Below, piece after piece: positions 16,324 to 25,656 of a stretch of DNA of 64,000 nt. The translations under genes and the position numbers were made by a program. This stretch comes from Candidatus Aminicenantota bacterium (GTDB taxonomy: Bacteria > Acidobacteriota > Aminicenantia > Aminicenantales > Saccharicenantaceae): contig JACIYJ010000007.1 in NCBI GenBank assembly GCA_014360015.1, positions 110,955 through 174,954 of the forward strand. The letters run 5' to 3'. A model generated the notes under the pieces. The model did no database searches and was not told the DNA's origin. It was given only the letters and a program-made list of their open reading frames with translations. The first letter of the stretch is position 1. Each line of letters starts with the position of its first letter.

Positions 16324-17820
16324 TTAAAACCGGTAGCCACCTGTCAGGGAAACTGTGGTCCGCCGCGGGCCATCTTTTTCTTTGATTAGCGAAAAATGGC
16401 CTTCAAGCTTCCAATGGCTTTGAAGGTAAAAATTAAACCCGGCGCCAAAAAGAGTTGATTTGATGAAGATCAGATCGCCAACATTACTGATTTCAAAAGG
16501 CCTGGAGCCAGAGCCGAAACTCAGGTAAAAATAATTCTCAGAGCCAAAATATTTTCTGCCCTGAGCTACCCAGGAGAAATTTTTCCCAGCTACCTCGGGC
16601 GTATAATAACCACGAAGATAAAAATAATAATCCTTGAAATAATACCCAAGACTTCCTATATAGACAGAAACATCGGTCGCCAGAAAATGCATGCGCCAGT
16701 AACCAAGGGAACCTTCCAGCCCTCTATAAATATGCTGATAAATTTCCAGAAGCCAAGAAGTCCTCGGCAGAGAATTGGCTGGGGTGGCGTAGTTCAGGTC
16801 AAGATAAGCATAGGCATCTTTCCAAAGCTTCGGGTACATTTCTAAGCCAAACTGGTAATCGGTGCGGTTGAAATAGCGGGTGTGAGCTAACTTGGGAATG
16901 ATGGTGAGTCCGGAAGATGGACGGTAAAGAAAGAAAAGTCGCTCGGAGCTAAAAGCGTTTGACTGGTCGCTGTAATCGTCCGAGCGGTACTGAACCCAGA
17001 TTTCGGCCTTTTTTGAATTAACAACAGCGCCCTGTCCCACTCTTTTTTCCGTCAGATTCTCCATTTCCTTTTTATAGCCTTTGTTTTCCGGGTCAAGCTG
17101 GATGGCCTGGACAAGATAAGCTCTGGCTTTTTCCAGATCGCCTCTTTTCTGATAAATCCGGTTAAGTCTAACAAAGACTTCAGCTTTTAGCTGAGGGGGC
17201 AAGTTCCGGTTCAGAATTGTAAGATATATGTTTTCAGCTTTGTTTAGGTGGCCAGAAATTTCTTCAACCCGACCGAGTTCTAAGCAAGTTTCGATATCAT
17301 CAGGATTTTTTTTGACCAGTGCTTCCAGAACTGGTCTGGCTACATCCGACCTTCCGCTCCAGATGAGAACCCGAGCTTTAAGCAGCAAAGCGTCGTGATG
17401 TTCAGGTACCTGATTTAAAATCCGGTTACAAACTTTAAGAGCCTCCTCATAATTTCCAGAAAAAGCTTGAGCCTGGGCCAGGATAAAGGCGAGGTCAACA
17501 TCTTCAGGGTGCTGGTCAAGATATGGCTCACAAAGGCGGATAACTTCTTGATAGTTCTGATTTCTGAGGGCGACCTGGGCTTTTTTCAGAATAGATGTTT
17601 CTTGTCCCGGAAGAGAAAGAGCAAATGTTATGAGCGTCATAAAAAGGAAAATTGCATATCCAGCAAAACTGAGCAATCGATGAGTTAACCGGGCATTACT
17701 ATCAGGGCGAGGTAATGTAGGTATGATGGTGTCATTAACTGAACCAGCTTCATGGTTAGAGTTTTCGCCAAGGTAATTGGTGGCTATTTTTAAAAACCTT
17801 TCTTTTCGATTTTTCCCCAT
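16324..17820 (-). CDS. TPR protein with YaiO-type outer-membrane beta-barrel
   Basis: A 498-residue protein. A hydrophobic export signal lies unusually far in (about residues 50-70, ending SLPGQ), so translation may really begin later than the first ATG. Residues 73-255 are TPR repeats (for example QNYQEVIRLCEPYLDQHPED, GNYEEALKVCNRILNQVPEH, GDLEKARAYLVQAIQLDPEN). Residues about 275-498 are rich in alternating aromatic strands and end in GGYRF, a barrel C-terminus with final Phe. This layout matches the YaiO family, and TPR-barrel proteins serve as export channels in polysaccharide systems such as PgaA and PelB. It overlaps the glycosyltransferase gene by 31 bases, so the two proteins very likely work together. 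Confidence 0.8.
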   Translation of the reverse strand: MGKNRKERFLKIATNYLGENSNHEAGSVNDTIIPTLPRPDSNARLTHRLLSFAGYAIFLFMTLITFALSLPGQETSILKKAQVALRNQNYQEVIRLCEPYLDQHPEDVDLAFILAQAQAFSGNYEEALKVCNRILNQVPEHHDALLLKARVLIWSGRSDVARPVLEALVKKNPDDIETCLELGRVEEISGHLNKAENIYLTILNRNLPPQLKAEVFVRLNRIYQKRGDLEKARAYLVQAIQLDPENKGYKKEMENLTEKRVGQGAVVNSKKAEIWVQYRSDDYSDQSNAFSSERLFFLYRPSSGLTIIPKLAHTRYFNRTDYQFGLEMYPKLWKDAYAYLDLNYATPANSLPRTSWLLEIYQHIYRGLEGSLGYWRMHFLATDVSVYIGSLGYYFKDYYFYLRGYYTPEVAGKNFSWVAQGRKYFGSENYFYLSFGSGSRPFEISNVGDLIFIKSTLFGAGFNFYLQSHWKLEGHFSLIKEKDGPRRTTVSLTGGYRF

Positions 17821-19193
17821 TCTTTTTTCCCTTTAAAATAATCTATAAAAGCTTTAACCCGAACATAAGACAGATACTGCCTGTAAATGATATTCTCTAA
17901 AAAGCAGTAGGGCAAGAGGGCTAAGATGTCTTTAGCCCGGGGATAACGGCGCTGCGAAAATTCCTCAAGGAGAATTGAGCCAAGAGAAATCATGGCGCCG
18001 ACAACAACAGCTAAAGCAAAAAAAAGAGCAGCATAGGTATAGTTGATCACCCTAAAAATTGAAGCTAAGATGAAAAAAAGATAACCGTAAAGTTCGACCA
18101 ATGGTCCGACCATCTCGAAAATAAAATAAAAAGGTAAAGCCAGAAGTCCGGTAACTCCATAGCGCGGGTTAAAAAGCATTTTCCGGCTGGCCGCTAAGGT
18201 TTCGATGAGGCCGCGGTGCCAGCGGTTGCGCTGGCTGCCAAGAGATCGGAGGTTCGAAGGAGCTTCAGTCCAGCAGATGGGGTCGGGAAGGAAGCGAACA
18301 GCAAACGGCTTTTTGTTTTCATGTAGGTACTGTCGCATCCTGACCACCAAATCCATATCTTCGCCCACGGTGTTTTTCCGGTAGCCACCGATGGCCATAA
18401 CGATATCTTTGCGAAAAAGGCCAAAGGCGCCCGAAACAATCAGCAGGCTATTTAGCCGGCTCAGGCCAACGCGGCCACCCAGAAAAGCTCTCAGGTATTC
18501 TATAATCTGGAAACGAACGAGGATGTTTCTCGGAATAGACAACCTTTTGAGCTGGCCTTTTTCTATCACACAGCCATTACTGAGCCTGATTATTCCGCCG
18601 GCAGCGATGGTTTTCTCCGGGTCTTCCAGAAATGGCCGGACAACTTTTTGCAGAGCATCCCGGTCGAGCACCGAATCGCTGTCCACGGCACAGAACAGGG
18701 GATAACGGCTGATATTCAGGCCGGCATTCAGGGCATCAGCTTTTTTCCCATTTTCTTTGTCGATCACAATAAGCCTGGGATATTCCGGGTTGGTGTAAAT
18801 TGCTCTGATGGGTTTTGTCTCGAGGCTTTTCCGGAAAACTAGACTGGATTGTTTGAGCTTGAAATGTTCAATAAGCCGGGAAAGTGTTTCATCACTTGAG
18901 CCATCGTTGACCACAATGACTTCATAGACGGGGTAATCAAGAGACAGCAGGTTGCTGACACTCTGGACTATGGAGTTCTGCTCGTTAAAGGCCGGAGCAA
19001 TGATGGACACCGGTTTGACCAAAGAAACCGGCAGGACCTCAATCGTTTTCAGGATGATGAGAAGCCGGCGATAGCGCAGCAGTTCGCCAATAGCTACAAC
19101 GAGAAAAAATATGTAGAAAGTGTTGAGAATTAGAAAATAGATAAGTATGAGGATTGAAGAACTCGGGATAAGAAAAATCAGCAGGTTTCTCAT
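17790..19193 (-). CDS. Membrane-bound family 2 glycosyltransferase
   Basis: A 467-residue integral membrane enzyme. One or two N-terminal membrane helices precede a GT-A domain with VSIIAPAFNEQNSIV, VVNDGSSDET, the DxD-type FCAVDSDSVLD, GEDMDLVVRMR and the processive-type QRNRWHRG (QxxRW). At least three hydrophobic segments follow. The QxxRW motif and membrane topology are shared with cellulose, hyaluronan and poly-N-acetylglucosamine synthases, so it probably polymerises a sugar from a nucleotide-sugar donor and passes it across the inner membrane. It lies between a HEAT-repeat membrane protein (3 bases upstream) and the TPR/barrel protein (31-base overlap). Product identity is unknown. Confidence 0.88.
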   Translation of the reverse strand: MRNLLIFLIPSSSILILIYFLILNTFYIFFLVVAIGELLRYRRLLIILKTIEVLPVSLVKPVSIIAPAFNEQNSIVQSVSNLLSLDYPVYEVIVVNDGSSDETLSRLIEHFKLKQSSLVFRKSLETKPIRAIYTNPEYPRLIVIDKENGKKADALNAGLNISRYPLFCAVDSDSVLDRDALQKVVRPFLEDPEKTIAAGGIIRLSNGCVIEKGQLKRLSIPRNILVRFQIIEYLRAFLGGRVGLSRLNSLLIVSGAFGLFRKDIVMAIGGYRKNTVGEDMDLVVRMRQYLHENKKPFAVRFLPDPICWTEAPSNLRSLGSQRNRWHRGLIETLAASRKMLFNPRYGVTGLLALPFYFIFEMVGPLVELYGYLFFILASIFRVINYTYAALFFALAVVVGAMISLGSILLEEFSQRRYPRAKDILALLPYCFLENIIYRQYLSYVRVKAFIDYFKGKKEWGKIEKKGF

Positions 19194-19196
19194 TGC

Positions 19197-20270
19197 CTAA
19201 ATTTTTTCATAAAGTTCCTGATATTCTTTAAGACCCATTTTAGCCATATCCGCAGCGAAGCGGTCTTCGGTCTGTTCAGACATTTTTTTCAGGCAGGCAA
19301 TTCCGGGTTCACCCAGGAGAAGCAGAGCTTCTTTGGCGTTCAAGCGAACATGCCAGTGGGGGGAGCGCAGAGCCTGGCTGAGAACCGGGATCACCTCAGG
19401 ATTTTTTAGCCAGCCCAACCCCAGCACTGCCTGAGCCTGGACTTCCCAGGCCGGGTCATTGGCCAGCTTCATAAGGACAGGTAGTGACTCGGGAAGCTCC
19501 ATCCGGGAAATCGCCCGGGCTGCTCTTATCCTTATTTCTTTGTTTTCACTGCTAATAAAAGGTAAGAGGTCAGGATAAAGTCGCCTCAGCGGGATAAGCC
19601 CTGCCAGCTCAATATAGAAGGCAGTTAATTCAGGCTGGAGCGGTCTTTTGAGGGCAGAACGCAGTTCGTTTTCCAGAGCTTCACCTAAGGGGAATAGAAT
19701 TTCTAAGTAGGTCTGATAGTTGGGCGAAGGATCAGTTTCTAAAGCCTGGAAGATGTAGCGGATAGTCTGGCTGGAAGGAGCATTGGCTAAAGCACTGATG
19801 GCTGCCAGTCGGACCGGCGGTTTGTCTTTAAGGAGGCGCTGAACAAGTTCCGGCTCTGGCGGCTCGGAAAAAAATTCAAGTAAACGGGCTGCAGTCAGAC
19901 GCCTGAGGAGAAAGGGTGAACGCAAATCCTTTCTGACCTTAGCTTCAAGAGCCAGCTTGAAAACTGCAGCCAGTTTCTGGCGTTCAGGTCCTTTGATTCT
20001 CCGAGCTAAGTCAAGAAGGGCGTGAGTAAGAGGGCCTGGATAATTTTTGTTTCGAAAAGCCAGATTTTCTGTGGCTTTCGGGTCAGAATTGGTGAGCATA
20101 TCCAGCAGCTCTTCAGTTATTCTCTGGTAGTGATATTCAAACCAGCGTTCCCGGCGACTGCTAAAATATCGGTAAAGAATGATAAAGACAATAAGAAATG
20201 CAGAAAAAATCGCCAGGATTTCAAGGGAACCAAGCAGGATGTGGTAGGCCAGATGACCGCTTAAAGTCAT
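19197..20270 (-). CDS. Membrane-anchored HEAT-repeat protein
   Basis: A 357-residue protein with one N-terminal membrane helix (about 12-34) and a long helical repeat domain. Repeats of the HEAT type are recognisable as PPVRLAAISALANAP, NKEIRIRAARAISRMELPESLPVL, DPAWEVQAQAVLGLGWLKNPEVIPVL and SPHWHVRLNAKEALLLLGEPG, spaced about 31 residues. Such domains bind proteins and have no catalysis. It is translated just before the glycosyltransferase (3-base gap) and just after a receiver protein (10-base gap). It could therefore link a signalling input to the synthase, which is inference from gene order. Confidence 0.82.
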   Translation of the reverse strand: MTLSGHLAYHILLGSLEILAIFSAFLIVFIILYRYFSSRRERWFEYHYQRITEELLDMLTNSDPKATENLAFRNKNYPGPLTHALLDLARRIKGPERQKLAAVFKLALEAKVRKDLRSPFLLRRLTAARLLEFFSEPPEPELVQRLLKDKPPVRLAAISALANAPSSQTIRYIFQALETDPSPNYQTYLEILFPLGEALENELRSALKRPLQPELTAFYIELAGLIPLRRLYPDLLPFISSENKEIRIRAARAISRMELPESLPVLMKLANDPAWEVQAQAVLGLGWLKNPEVIPVLSQALRSPHWHVRLNAKEALLLLGEPGIACLKKMSEQTEDRFAADMAKMGLKEYQELYEKI

Positions 20271-20280
20271 GAAATGTCAT

Positions 20281-20970
20281 TTACTGAAAGTTAAGATAAT
20301 GTTTAATTTTAGCATTTACGATTCTTGGAGAAAATGGCTTGGTAATATAATCGGCAGCACCGAGCTCTAAGGCTTTGAGGATTTCCTTTTCGCCAGAGAT
20401 GGAGCTCATGATGATTACTGGGATTTTCTGAATGTGCTGGTCTTTTTTGACTTCGTTTAAGAACTGAAAGCCATCCATCCCGGGGAGAATCAGGTCCAGC
20501 AGGATTAGGTCAGGGAGGTCGGATTTCAGGTAATCAAGACCAGCTTCTGCTTCGGTAAAGGTAGTGATTTCCACTTTGAGGTCTTTGAGATAATGGGTGA
20601 TGAGCCGGGCAGTCAGTGGGTCGTCTTCGATGAGCAGAATTTTATTTGTTCGCGGTGATACAGTAATTTTTTGGGCTAAGAACTCGTATATTTCTTGTAG
20701 TCTGGTTTTAAAAGGTTCAGAAGCAGTCTTTTCCAGGTAAGTGTCAATCTGTTCAAGTCCATTTTTAAAATAAATTAGCAAGCTGTCAAAGTCTCTTAGT
20801 TCAGGGAGATTTTTAAGTTCAAGCGAGCCCCTAAAAAGTTCTTCCGCCTGCTGGAGAAGCTTTCGGATCTGCTCGACCTGTTGTTGAAGGAGTGATAGAT
20901 TGGAGATCAGGAATTCAAGCAGATTTTTTAATTTAGCCAGATGGTCGCTTGATGATGATTTGGTTTCCAT
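20281..20970 (-). CDS. Response regulator with N-terminal helical region and C-terminal receiver
   Basis: A 229-residue protein in which the receiver is at the C-terminus (about 108-229). The acidic pair is EDD (115-117), the phosphoacceptor Asp159 lies in LLDLILPGMDG, and the conserved Lys is in ITKPF. Residues 1-100 are helical with heptad-like leucines (LLEFLISNLSLLQQQVEQIRK), suggesting a coiled coil. There is no DNA-binding or enzymatic output domain, so it probably acts through protein contact. It is the first gene of the HEAT/glycosyltransferase/YaiO operon and follows a near-consensus promoter. Its kinase is not next door, although a hybrid kinase is encoded 9 kb away. Confidence 0.88.
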   Translation of the reverse strand: METKSSSSDHLAKLKNLLEFLISNLSLLQQQVEQIRKLLQQAEELFRGSLELKNLPELRDFDSLLIYFKNGLEQIDTYLEKTASEPFKTRLQEIYEFLAQKITVSPRTNKILLIEDDPLTARLITHYLKDLKVEITTFTEAEAGLDYLKSDLPDLILLDLILPGMDGFQFLNEVKKDQHIQKIPVIIMSSISGEKEILKALELGAADYITKPFSPRIVNAKIKHYLNFQ

Positions 20971-20990
20971 GCGCCGGTTTACCCCTAAAA

Positions 20991-21019
20991 ATTATACCTG
21001 GTGGTAAGTTAAATGGCAA
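20991..21019 (-). promoter_or_regulatory. Strong sigma-70-type promoter of the receiver/HEAT/GT2/YaiO operon
   Basis: On the minus strand TTGCCA (21019-21014), 17-base spacer, then perfect TATAAT (20996-20991). Transcription would start about 15 bases before the ATG at 20970, leaving a very short leader with AGGGG as the only ribosome binding site. Confidence 0.7.
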
Positions 21020-21531
21020 TTTTTAAAAATTAGTTTTTCTTATCAGGGACTTGAGATAAAAGCTAAGCCGCGCTCTGATTTCACCATAGGGGAAAATATC
21101 AGCTCTGCTTTGTTTTAAATTAAGCTATTTAACCCCAGAAATATTCCTAAGAGATTTCAAGGCTAAGAGGTTTTTTTAGGTTTAAGGCTGAAAATCTAAA
21201 AAATTTTTTGAGTGAGAAAAAAATTACTTAAGGGACGTTCTTATAAATGTAAACAGGCCTTTACAGGCAGGGAAACAGATGTTGACTGAAAAGGCGATGG
21301 TAGACTCGAGAGAAAGACATCATTTCCTGGAGGCATGATTGATTATCTTGATTGTGAACTCCAGTAGGCTGGAAGCATCAAAAAAGCGCTGATTTGGTTG
21401 ATTTTAATTATGAGATGAGAAAAAGAGCAAAATGAAATCAGCGAACCAGAAGGGGTGTCAGCAAGATAGGTGGGGGCATTTTGAAATAGAGTAGAAGAGA
21501 GTAAATTTGCTTTGATTTTTTGGTGGCTTAG
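21020..21531. other. Intergenic region with a 9-bp inverted repeat
   Basis: About 510 bases with no supported gene. CGCTGATTT at 21387 is repeated in inverted form as AAATCAGCG at 21435, with a 39-base loop. No RNA family was recognised. Confidence 0.4.
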
Positions 21532-22272
21532 TTATTTTTGTTCAGACGAAATAAGGCGCTGGCGGACAACTTCAAAGAAGAAGACGGCAGCGGCAGCGCT
21601 GACATTAAGGCTGCTGACCTTGCCCTGCATCGGGAGTGAAAGCAGTACATCGCACTTTTTCTTGATGCTGGCTCTGATGCCCGAGCCTTCAGACCCGAGG
21701 ACAATAGCCACCGGCTGAGTAAAATCAAACTCGTACCATTTGGTCTGCGCTTCTCCGGTTGCTCCCACTACCCAGACACCCTGCTCTTTGAGCCAATCAA
21801 TAGCTCTGGCCAGGTTGGTGACCCGGGCTACCTGGATGTGCGATAAGGCACCGGCCGCTACTGTGGCTACTGTGGAAGTTAAGCCAGCCGAACGGCGTTC
21901 GGGGAGGATTATACCGTCAACTCCAGCTCCTTCGGCGCTCCGAATGATTGCTCCAAGGTTCTGCGGGTCTTCAACTTCATCTAAAATCACCAGAAACGCC
22001 GGCCGATCTTTCAGCAGCAAATCTTCAAGCTGGACATACTCTTTTTCCGCGACGAAAGCCACCGCGCCCTGGTGATGGGAATAAAGGCTGTCAAGCCTTT
22101 GTTTGGGAACAAAAACTACTGGGATATTGTTAGACTTAGCCAGCCGGATGATTTCTCCAATTCTCTGCGGACCCCGCTCTTTCTGAATGAAAATTTTGTT
22201 AATGCGATTCGGCGATGATTTCAGCCACTCAATGATGGGATTGATTCGTCCCAGTCTATCCTGAGCTTCCAT
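21532..22272 (-). CDS. rlmB: 23S rRNA 2'-O-methyltransferase, TrmH/RlmB family
   Basis: A 246-residue SPOUT-class methyltransferase. The N-terminal part (about 1-80) is the L30e-like substrate-binding domain. The SPOUT domain shows the three family motifs: LDEVEDPQNLGAIIRSAEGAG (motif 1), VAIVLGSEGSGI (motif 2) and LPMQGKVSSLNVSAAAAVFFFE (motif 3, trefoil knot that binds AdoMet). By length and motif detail it matches RlmB, which methylates G2251 in the P-loop of 23S rRNA. A related tRNA or rRNA target is possible. It lies 277 bases downstream of gltX and has its own possible promoter. Confidence 0.9.
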   Translation of the reverse strand: MEAQDRLGRINPIIEWLKSSPNRINKIFIQKERGPQRIGEIIRLAKSNNIPVVFVPKQRLDSLYSHHQGAVAFVAEKEYVQLEDLLLKDRPAFLVILDEVEDPQNLGAIIRSAEGAGVDGIILPERRSAGLTSTVATVAAGALSHIQVARVTNLARAIDWLKEQGVWVVGATGEAQTKWYEFDFTQPVAIVLGSEGSGIRASIKKKCDVLLSLPMQGKVSSLNVSAAAAVFFFEVVRQRLISSEQK

Positions 22273-22352
22273 TCATTTTTCTCCTGAAAAATTAATGTAA
22301 CTTCAGCTTTGAATATGGATAACAGATTCAGAGCATTCATTTTATTGGCCCT

Positions 22353-22381
22353 ATTATAACGCATCAGCCCGAAAATTATAA
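22353..22381 (-). promoter_or_regulatory. Possible promoter of rlmB
   Basis: A perfect TATAAT on the minus strand (22358-22353) is preceded after 17 bases by a weak TTATAA -35. It lies about 80 bases upstream of the start codon. Confidence 0.4.
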
Positions 22382-22549
22382 AATCTCATGGGACCGAGGA
22401 TATTTCTTTTTCTATACCACATAAGCTAAGGATATCGGACAGAAGTTTTTATAGATTGAAATCTCATAAAATGGAGATATCTTTGGAGTTATTTATAAGG
22501 CTTCTAAGTTTTAAAGCTCCCCATAAAGCAACTATAGTCCGAGGTAAGG

Positions 22550-24064
22550 CTATAAGTTTAAAGAGGTTTTGATTCTATTCAGGCGCACTAAGCAGCTCAG
22601 GATGGACTTGGGGAAATTAAGCCTGGCTCCTTCTTCCACGAGCGGAATAAATTTATCCAATTCCAGACCAGAAGCCCGAGCCGTTAAAGCTACCCGCAGG
22701 GGATGATAAAGGTCCTTGCCCTTAACTCCGGTTTCCTTTTTTATCTCTCCGGTAATGCGGGCGAAAATTTCATAATTGAATTCTTGAAGGCCGGCTGTTT
22801 TCTGAATAAAAGCCGCCAGCACCTTTTTTGCCAACTCAGAACCGATAATTTCTCGCGCTTCTTCATCCAGCTTTTCCGGCTCAAAATCAAAAAGCAGCGA
22901 AAATTTCTGGGGCAACTCCGAAAATTTATCCACACCTTCAATTAGAATCTCAATCGCCTTCTTGAGCCAGTCCATCTGAGCTGGCGTCACCTCGGTCCCG
23001 ACTAAACCAGTTTCCTGAAGATAGGGCAGAGCCAGCTCCAGCTTTTTCTCCGCTGGAAGCATTTTGATATGCTGGCGGTTAAGCCAGTGAAGTTTCTCAT
23101 AATCAAAGATAGCCGCTGACCGGCTGACCCGGCTCAGGTCAAAAAGCCTAACCAGCTCTTCTAACCTCAGCACTTCATGACCTTCAGGCGGTGACCAGCC
23201 CAAGAAAGCCAGATAATTGCAGAGAGCCTCGGCCAAAATCCCTTCCCGCCTAAACTGGTCAACTGAGGTCGCTCCATGGCGCTTGCTCAGCCGGGTGTTA
23301 TCCTTGCCCATAACCATGGATAGGTGGGCAAAGACCGGCGGCTGCCAGCCTAAGGCTCTGTAAAGCAGAATCTGTCGCGGGGTGTTCGAAACATGGTCTT
23401 CGCCCCGGACCACGTGGGTGATGTTCATCAAAGCATCGTCAATGACCACAGCGTAATTATATGCCGGCATTCCGTTTGACCTGACGATAATCGGGTCGCC
23501 GATGAGCTTTAAATCAAACTCCACATGACCTCGAACCAGGTCGTCGAACTCCACTATGCCTTCATCCGGAACTTTAAGCCGGATGGCAGCTGGTTCACCC
23601 GCAGCTCGCCTCTTCTCTGCTTCTTTCCGCGGAATGTTTCGGCATTTGCCGCTGTAGACCGGCATCCTGCCTTCGGCCAGAGCTGCCTCCCGTTCTTTTT
23701 CCAGCTCCTCAGGTGAGCAAAAGCAGTAGTAGGCTTTCCCCTCATCAAGCAATTGCTTAGCATATTTATGATAAAGTTCAAGCCTTTCCGATTGCCGATA
23801 AGGCCCATAATTGCCGCCTACGTCCGGGCCTTCGTCCCAGTCAAGACCAAGCCAGCGCAAGTCCTGGATTAAATTCCGCTCATATTCTTCGCGCGAGCGC
23901 TCGATATCTGTATCTTCCACCCTCAGCACAAACACTCCGCCCTTCTGCCTGGCAAAAAGCCAGTTGAACAGGGCGGTCCGGGCGTTGCCGACATGGATGT
24001 AACCGGTCGGACTCGGGGCGAATCTAACTCTAATTATTTCTGCTGTTTGATTCAATTTGTCCAT
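22550..24064 (-). CDS. gltX: Glutamyl-tRNA synthetase
   Basis: A 504-residue class I synthetase that charges tRNA-Glu. The HIGH motif is present as HVGN in RFAPSPTGYIHVGNARTALF, followed by LRVEDTDIERSREEY. The KMSKS motif is RLSKRHGATS. The C-terminal third is the all-helical anticodon-binding domain of bacterial GluRS. There is one copy in the window. It is followed by rlmB in the same direction, and preceded after 65 bases by the lipoprotein-like gene at 24130-24861. Confidence 0.96.
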   Translation of the reverse strand: MDKLNQTAEIIRVRFAPSPTGYIHVGNARTALFNWLFARQKGGVFVLRVEDTDIERSREEYERNLIQDLRWLGLDWDEGPDVGGNYGPYRQSERLELYHKYAKQLLDEGKAYYCFCSPEELEKEREAALAEGRMPVYSGKCRNIPRKEAEKRRAAGEPAAIRLKVPDEGIVEFDDLVRGHVEFDLKLIGDPIIVRSNGMPAYNYAVVIDDALMNITHVVRGEDHVSNTPRQILLYRALGWQPPVFAHLSMVMGKDNTRLSKRHGATSVDQFRREGILAEALCNYLAFLGWSPPEGHEVLRLEELVRLFDLSRVSRSAAIFDYEKLHWLNRQHIKMLPAEKKLELALPYLQETGLVGTEVTPAQMDWLKKAIEILIEGVDKFSELPQKFSLLFDFEPEKLDEEAREIIGSELAKKVLAAFIQKTAGLQEFNYEIFARITGEIKKETGVKGKDLYHPLRVALTARASGLELDKFIPLVEEGARLNFPKSILSCLVRLNRIKTSLNL

Positions 24065-24129
24065 AGCGTAAGGATAATGCCACCCTGATTAAAAATCAAG
24101 GCAGGCGTGAAGAGTTTTGCTGGCAGCAG

Positions 24130-24861
24130 TTAAAATCCCTGGATATCGGCCATTTCCAGCTTGTCTTTTTTCACATAACCGGCGGGGACAGAGTAAATCC
24201 CTTTCGATGCAGGCTTCTGGCTGAGCTCCACCACTTCAGCCCTTGACGTGACCTCCATGCCCATCATCTGAGCCTTGGTGTCATAAGCTATCCAGAGACC
24301 TTTGATTTTCTGGATTTCAGCTACTGCAGGACCAGTTGCCCGTAATTGCATCTTGATTATTTCCGGCTGAACTTTTTCCAGAAATTTTTTCAGGTTGACC
24401 GGAAGCTCCTCTGAAGCCCAGATTTTCATTTCAATCGGATACATCATCATGGTCATTTCCAGTCGGTAGCCCTGACACTTGATGTTATTGATGATTTTCG
24501 TTTCTCCGGTTGGTGTAACAGTTAAGGTCATCTGCTGGAGAGACTGGGCCATCTGAGACAGTTCCTCGGGCAGGAGGCTGGCATAATCGACGGGAGGAGC
24601 AACCTCGATGTAAGATTTAGTGCGGTGCAGGATGAGGTAGAGAAGATTCTTTTTGAGATCAAAAAGATAACTGAGGACACCGTCAGAAACAAGATAAAAG
24701 TCATCACTTACCCATTGTTCGGCGTATGTTTCTCTGGCCGGAATAACCTGACCGTAGGCATTGATCGGGTCGACATTCACCCTGGTCTTGATGTAGATGT
24801 CAGCCGAAAGGCTCATAAATAAGAGAAGGATTAAAATTCCGGTTAGAAAAATTTTCTTCAT
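24130..24861 (-). CDS. Secreted protein resembling DUF4412
   Basis: A 243-residue exported protein with a signal peptide (about 1-20, ending SLSADI). The body reads as one beta-rich domain, with repeated phrases such as FYLVSDGVLSYLFDLKKNLLYLILHRTKSY and GETKIINNIKCQGYRLEM. These are typical of periplasmic DUF4412-type proteins that have a LolA-like half-barrel. LolA-like folds carry lipids or lipoproteins, but no specific role can be assigned. It is transcribed in the same direction as gltX, 65 bases upstream of it, and is divergent from the membrane protein at 25081. Confidence 0.6.
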   Translation of the reverse strand: MKKIFLTGILILLLFMSLSADIYIKTRVNVDPINAYGQVIPARETYAEQWVSDDFYLVSDGVLSYLFDLKKNLLYLILHRTKSYIEVAPPVDYASLLPEELSQMAQSLQQMTLTVTPTGETKIINNIKCQGYRLEMTMMMYPIEMKIWASEELPVNLKKFLEKVQPEIIKMQLRATGPAVAEIQKIKGLWIAYDTKAQMMGMEVTSRAEVVELSQKPASKGIYSVPAGYVKKDKLEMADIQGF

Positions 24862-25024
24862 AAAAACACCTCTCGTTATAATTTTGAGACTTTTTGTTCT
24901 GTTTCCTTTTTTCTAAACACAAGTTTCTATCTAAAAGCTTTTCTTGATTCGGTTAAATTATTTCAGGTTCAGACCAAATTTAAATAATTATCTCAACCGC
25001 CCAGATTTTACTTTAATTTTGGGC

Positions 25025-25052
25025 TTGAATCCAGCCGGAACTGAAGTAAAAT
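25025..25052 (+). promoter_or_regulatory. Promoter for the 25081-26919 gene pair
   Basis: TTGAAT at 25025, 16-base spacer, TAAAAT at 25047. The predicted transcript starts about 20 bases before the ATG. Confidence 0.5.
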
Positions 25053-25080
25053 ATTTACCTAACAGGTTGTAAGAAGAATA

Positions 25081-25572
25081 ATGCCCGAAAAAGTTAGCCT
25101 GTCAAGGCTCATCGTCAAGGTTTCAGGCCTACTTAGTCTTTTCACTTCAGCCGTTGTTCTGGCCCTGGTTATCTACAGCCACTTAGCTCTTGGCCCGGGA
25201 AGCGAACTTCAGAAACTGGCTGGAGCCGATTTTCTGGTCAGCTGGGGACTGATGCTGGCCGTGGTTGTCCTGATCTTCGGGCTCCTTGAATTGAAGACTG
25301 CTTCGGGGATGGTCAGTAAAAAGCGCTGGTCATGGGTTACCTCTCTTTTAATCGGTATCATTTTAACCCTGCTGATACCCTTGGGAACGATCTTCGGGAT
25401 TAAACTTCTGATCAATCTTTTTAGCGGCGAAGTCAAAGACTGGTTTGGCTGGCAACCGCCTGGAGCTAAGGAGCAGGTCGCCAGACCAGCTGAAACTCCG
25501 CGGGGGGTGGATTTAGAACTCCTCCTGCAACAAGAAAAAGAAGAAGATCGGGAAGACGAGGAGAACTTCTGA
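25081..25572 (+). CDS. Small inner-membrane protein of unknown function
   Basis: A 163-residue protein with three predicted membrane helices (about 9-33, 47-69 and 82-112) and an acidic, glutamate-rich C-terminal tail ending KEEDREDEENF. I recognise no family. The ribosome binding site is weak (AAGAAG). It is followed after 84 bases by an outer-membrane-type protein on the same strand, so the two may be co-transcribed. Confidence 0.65.
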   Translation: MPEKVSLSRLIVKVSGLLSLFTSAVVLALVIYSHLALGPGSELQKLAGADFLVSWGLMLAVVVLIFGLLELKTASGMVSKKRWSWVTSLLIGIILTLLIPLGTIFGIKLLINLFSGEVKDWFGWQPPGAKEQVARPAETPRGVDLELLLQQEKEEDREDEENF

Positions 25573-25656
25573 ACTGACTTTTTCCCCGGAAAAGACAAAA
25601 CTGGCAACGGGAGATTCTGCCCGCAGGCCATGGTAACGACTTAAAGGAGTTCTGTA

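Noticed and set aside
21300..21360. Tiny frame behind a GGAGG at about 21330-21363
   Set aside because: Only ten codons, with no supporting promoter or terminator.
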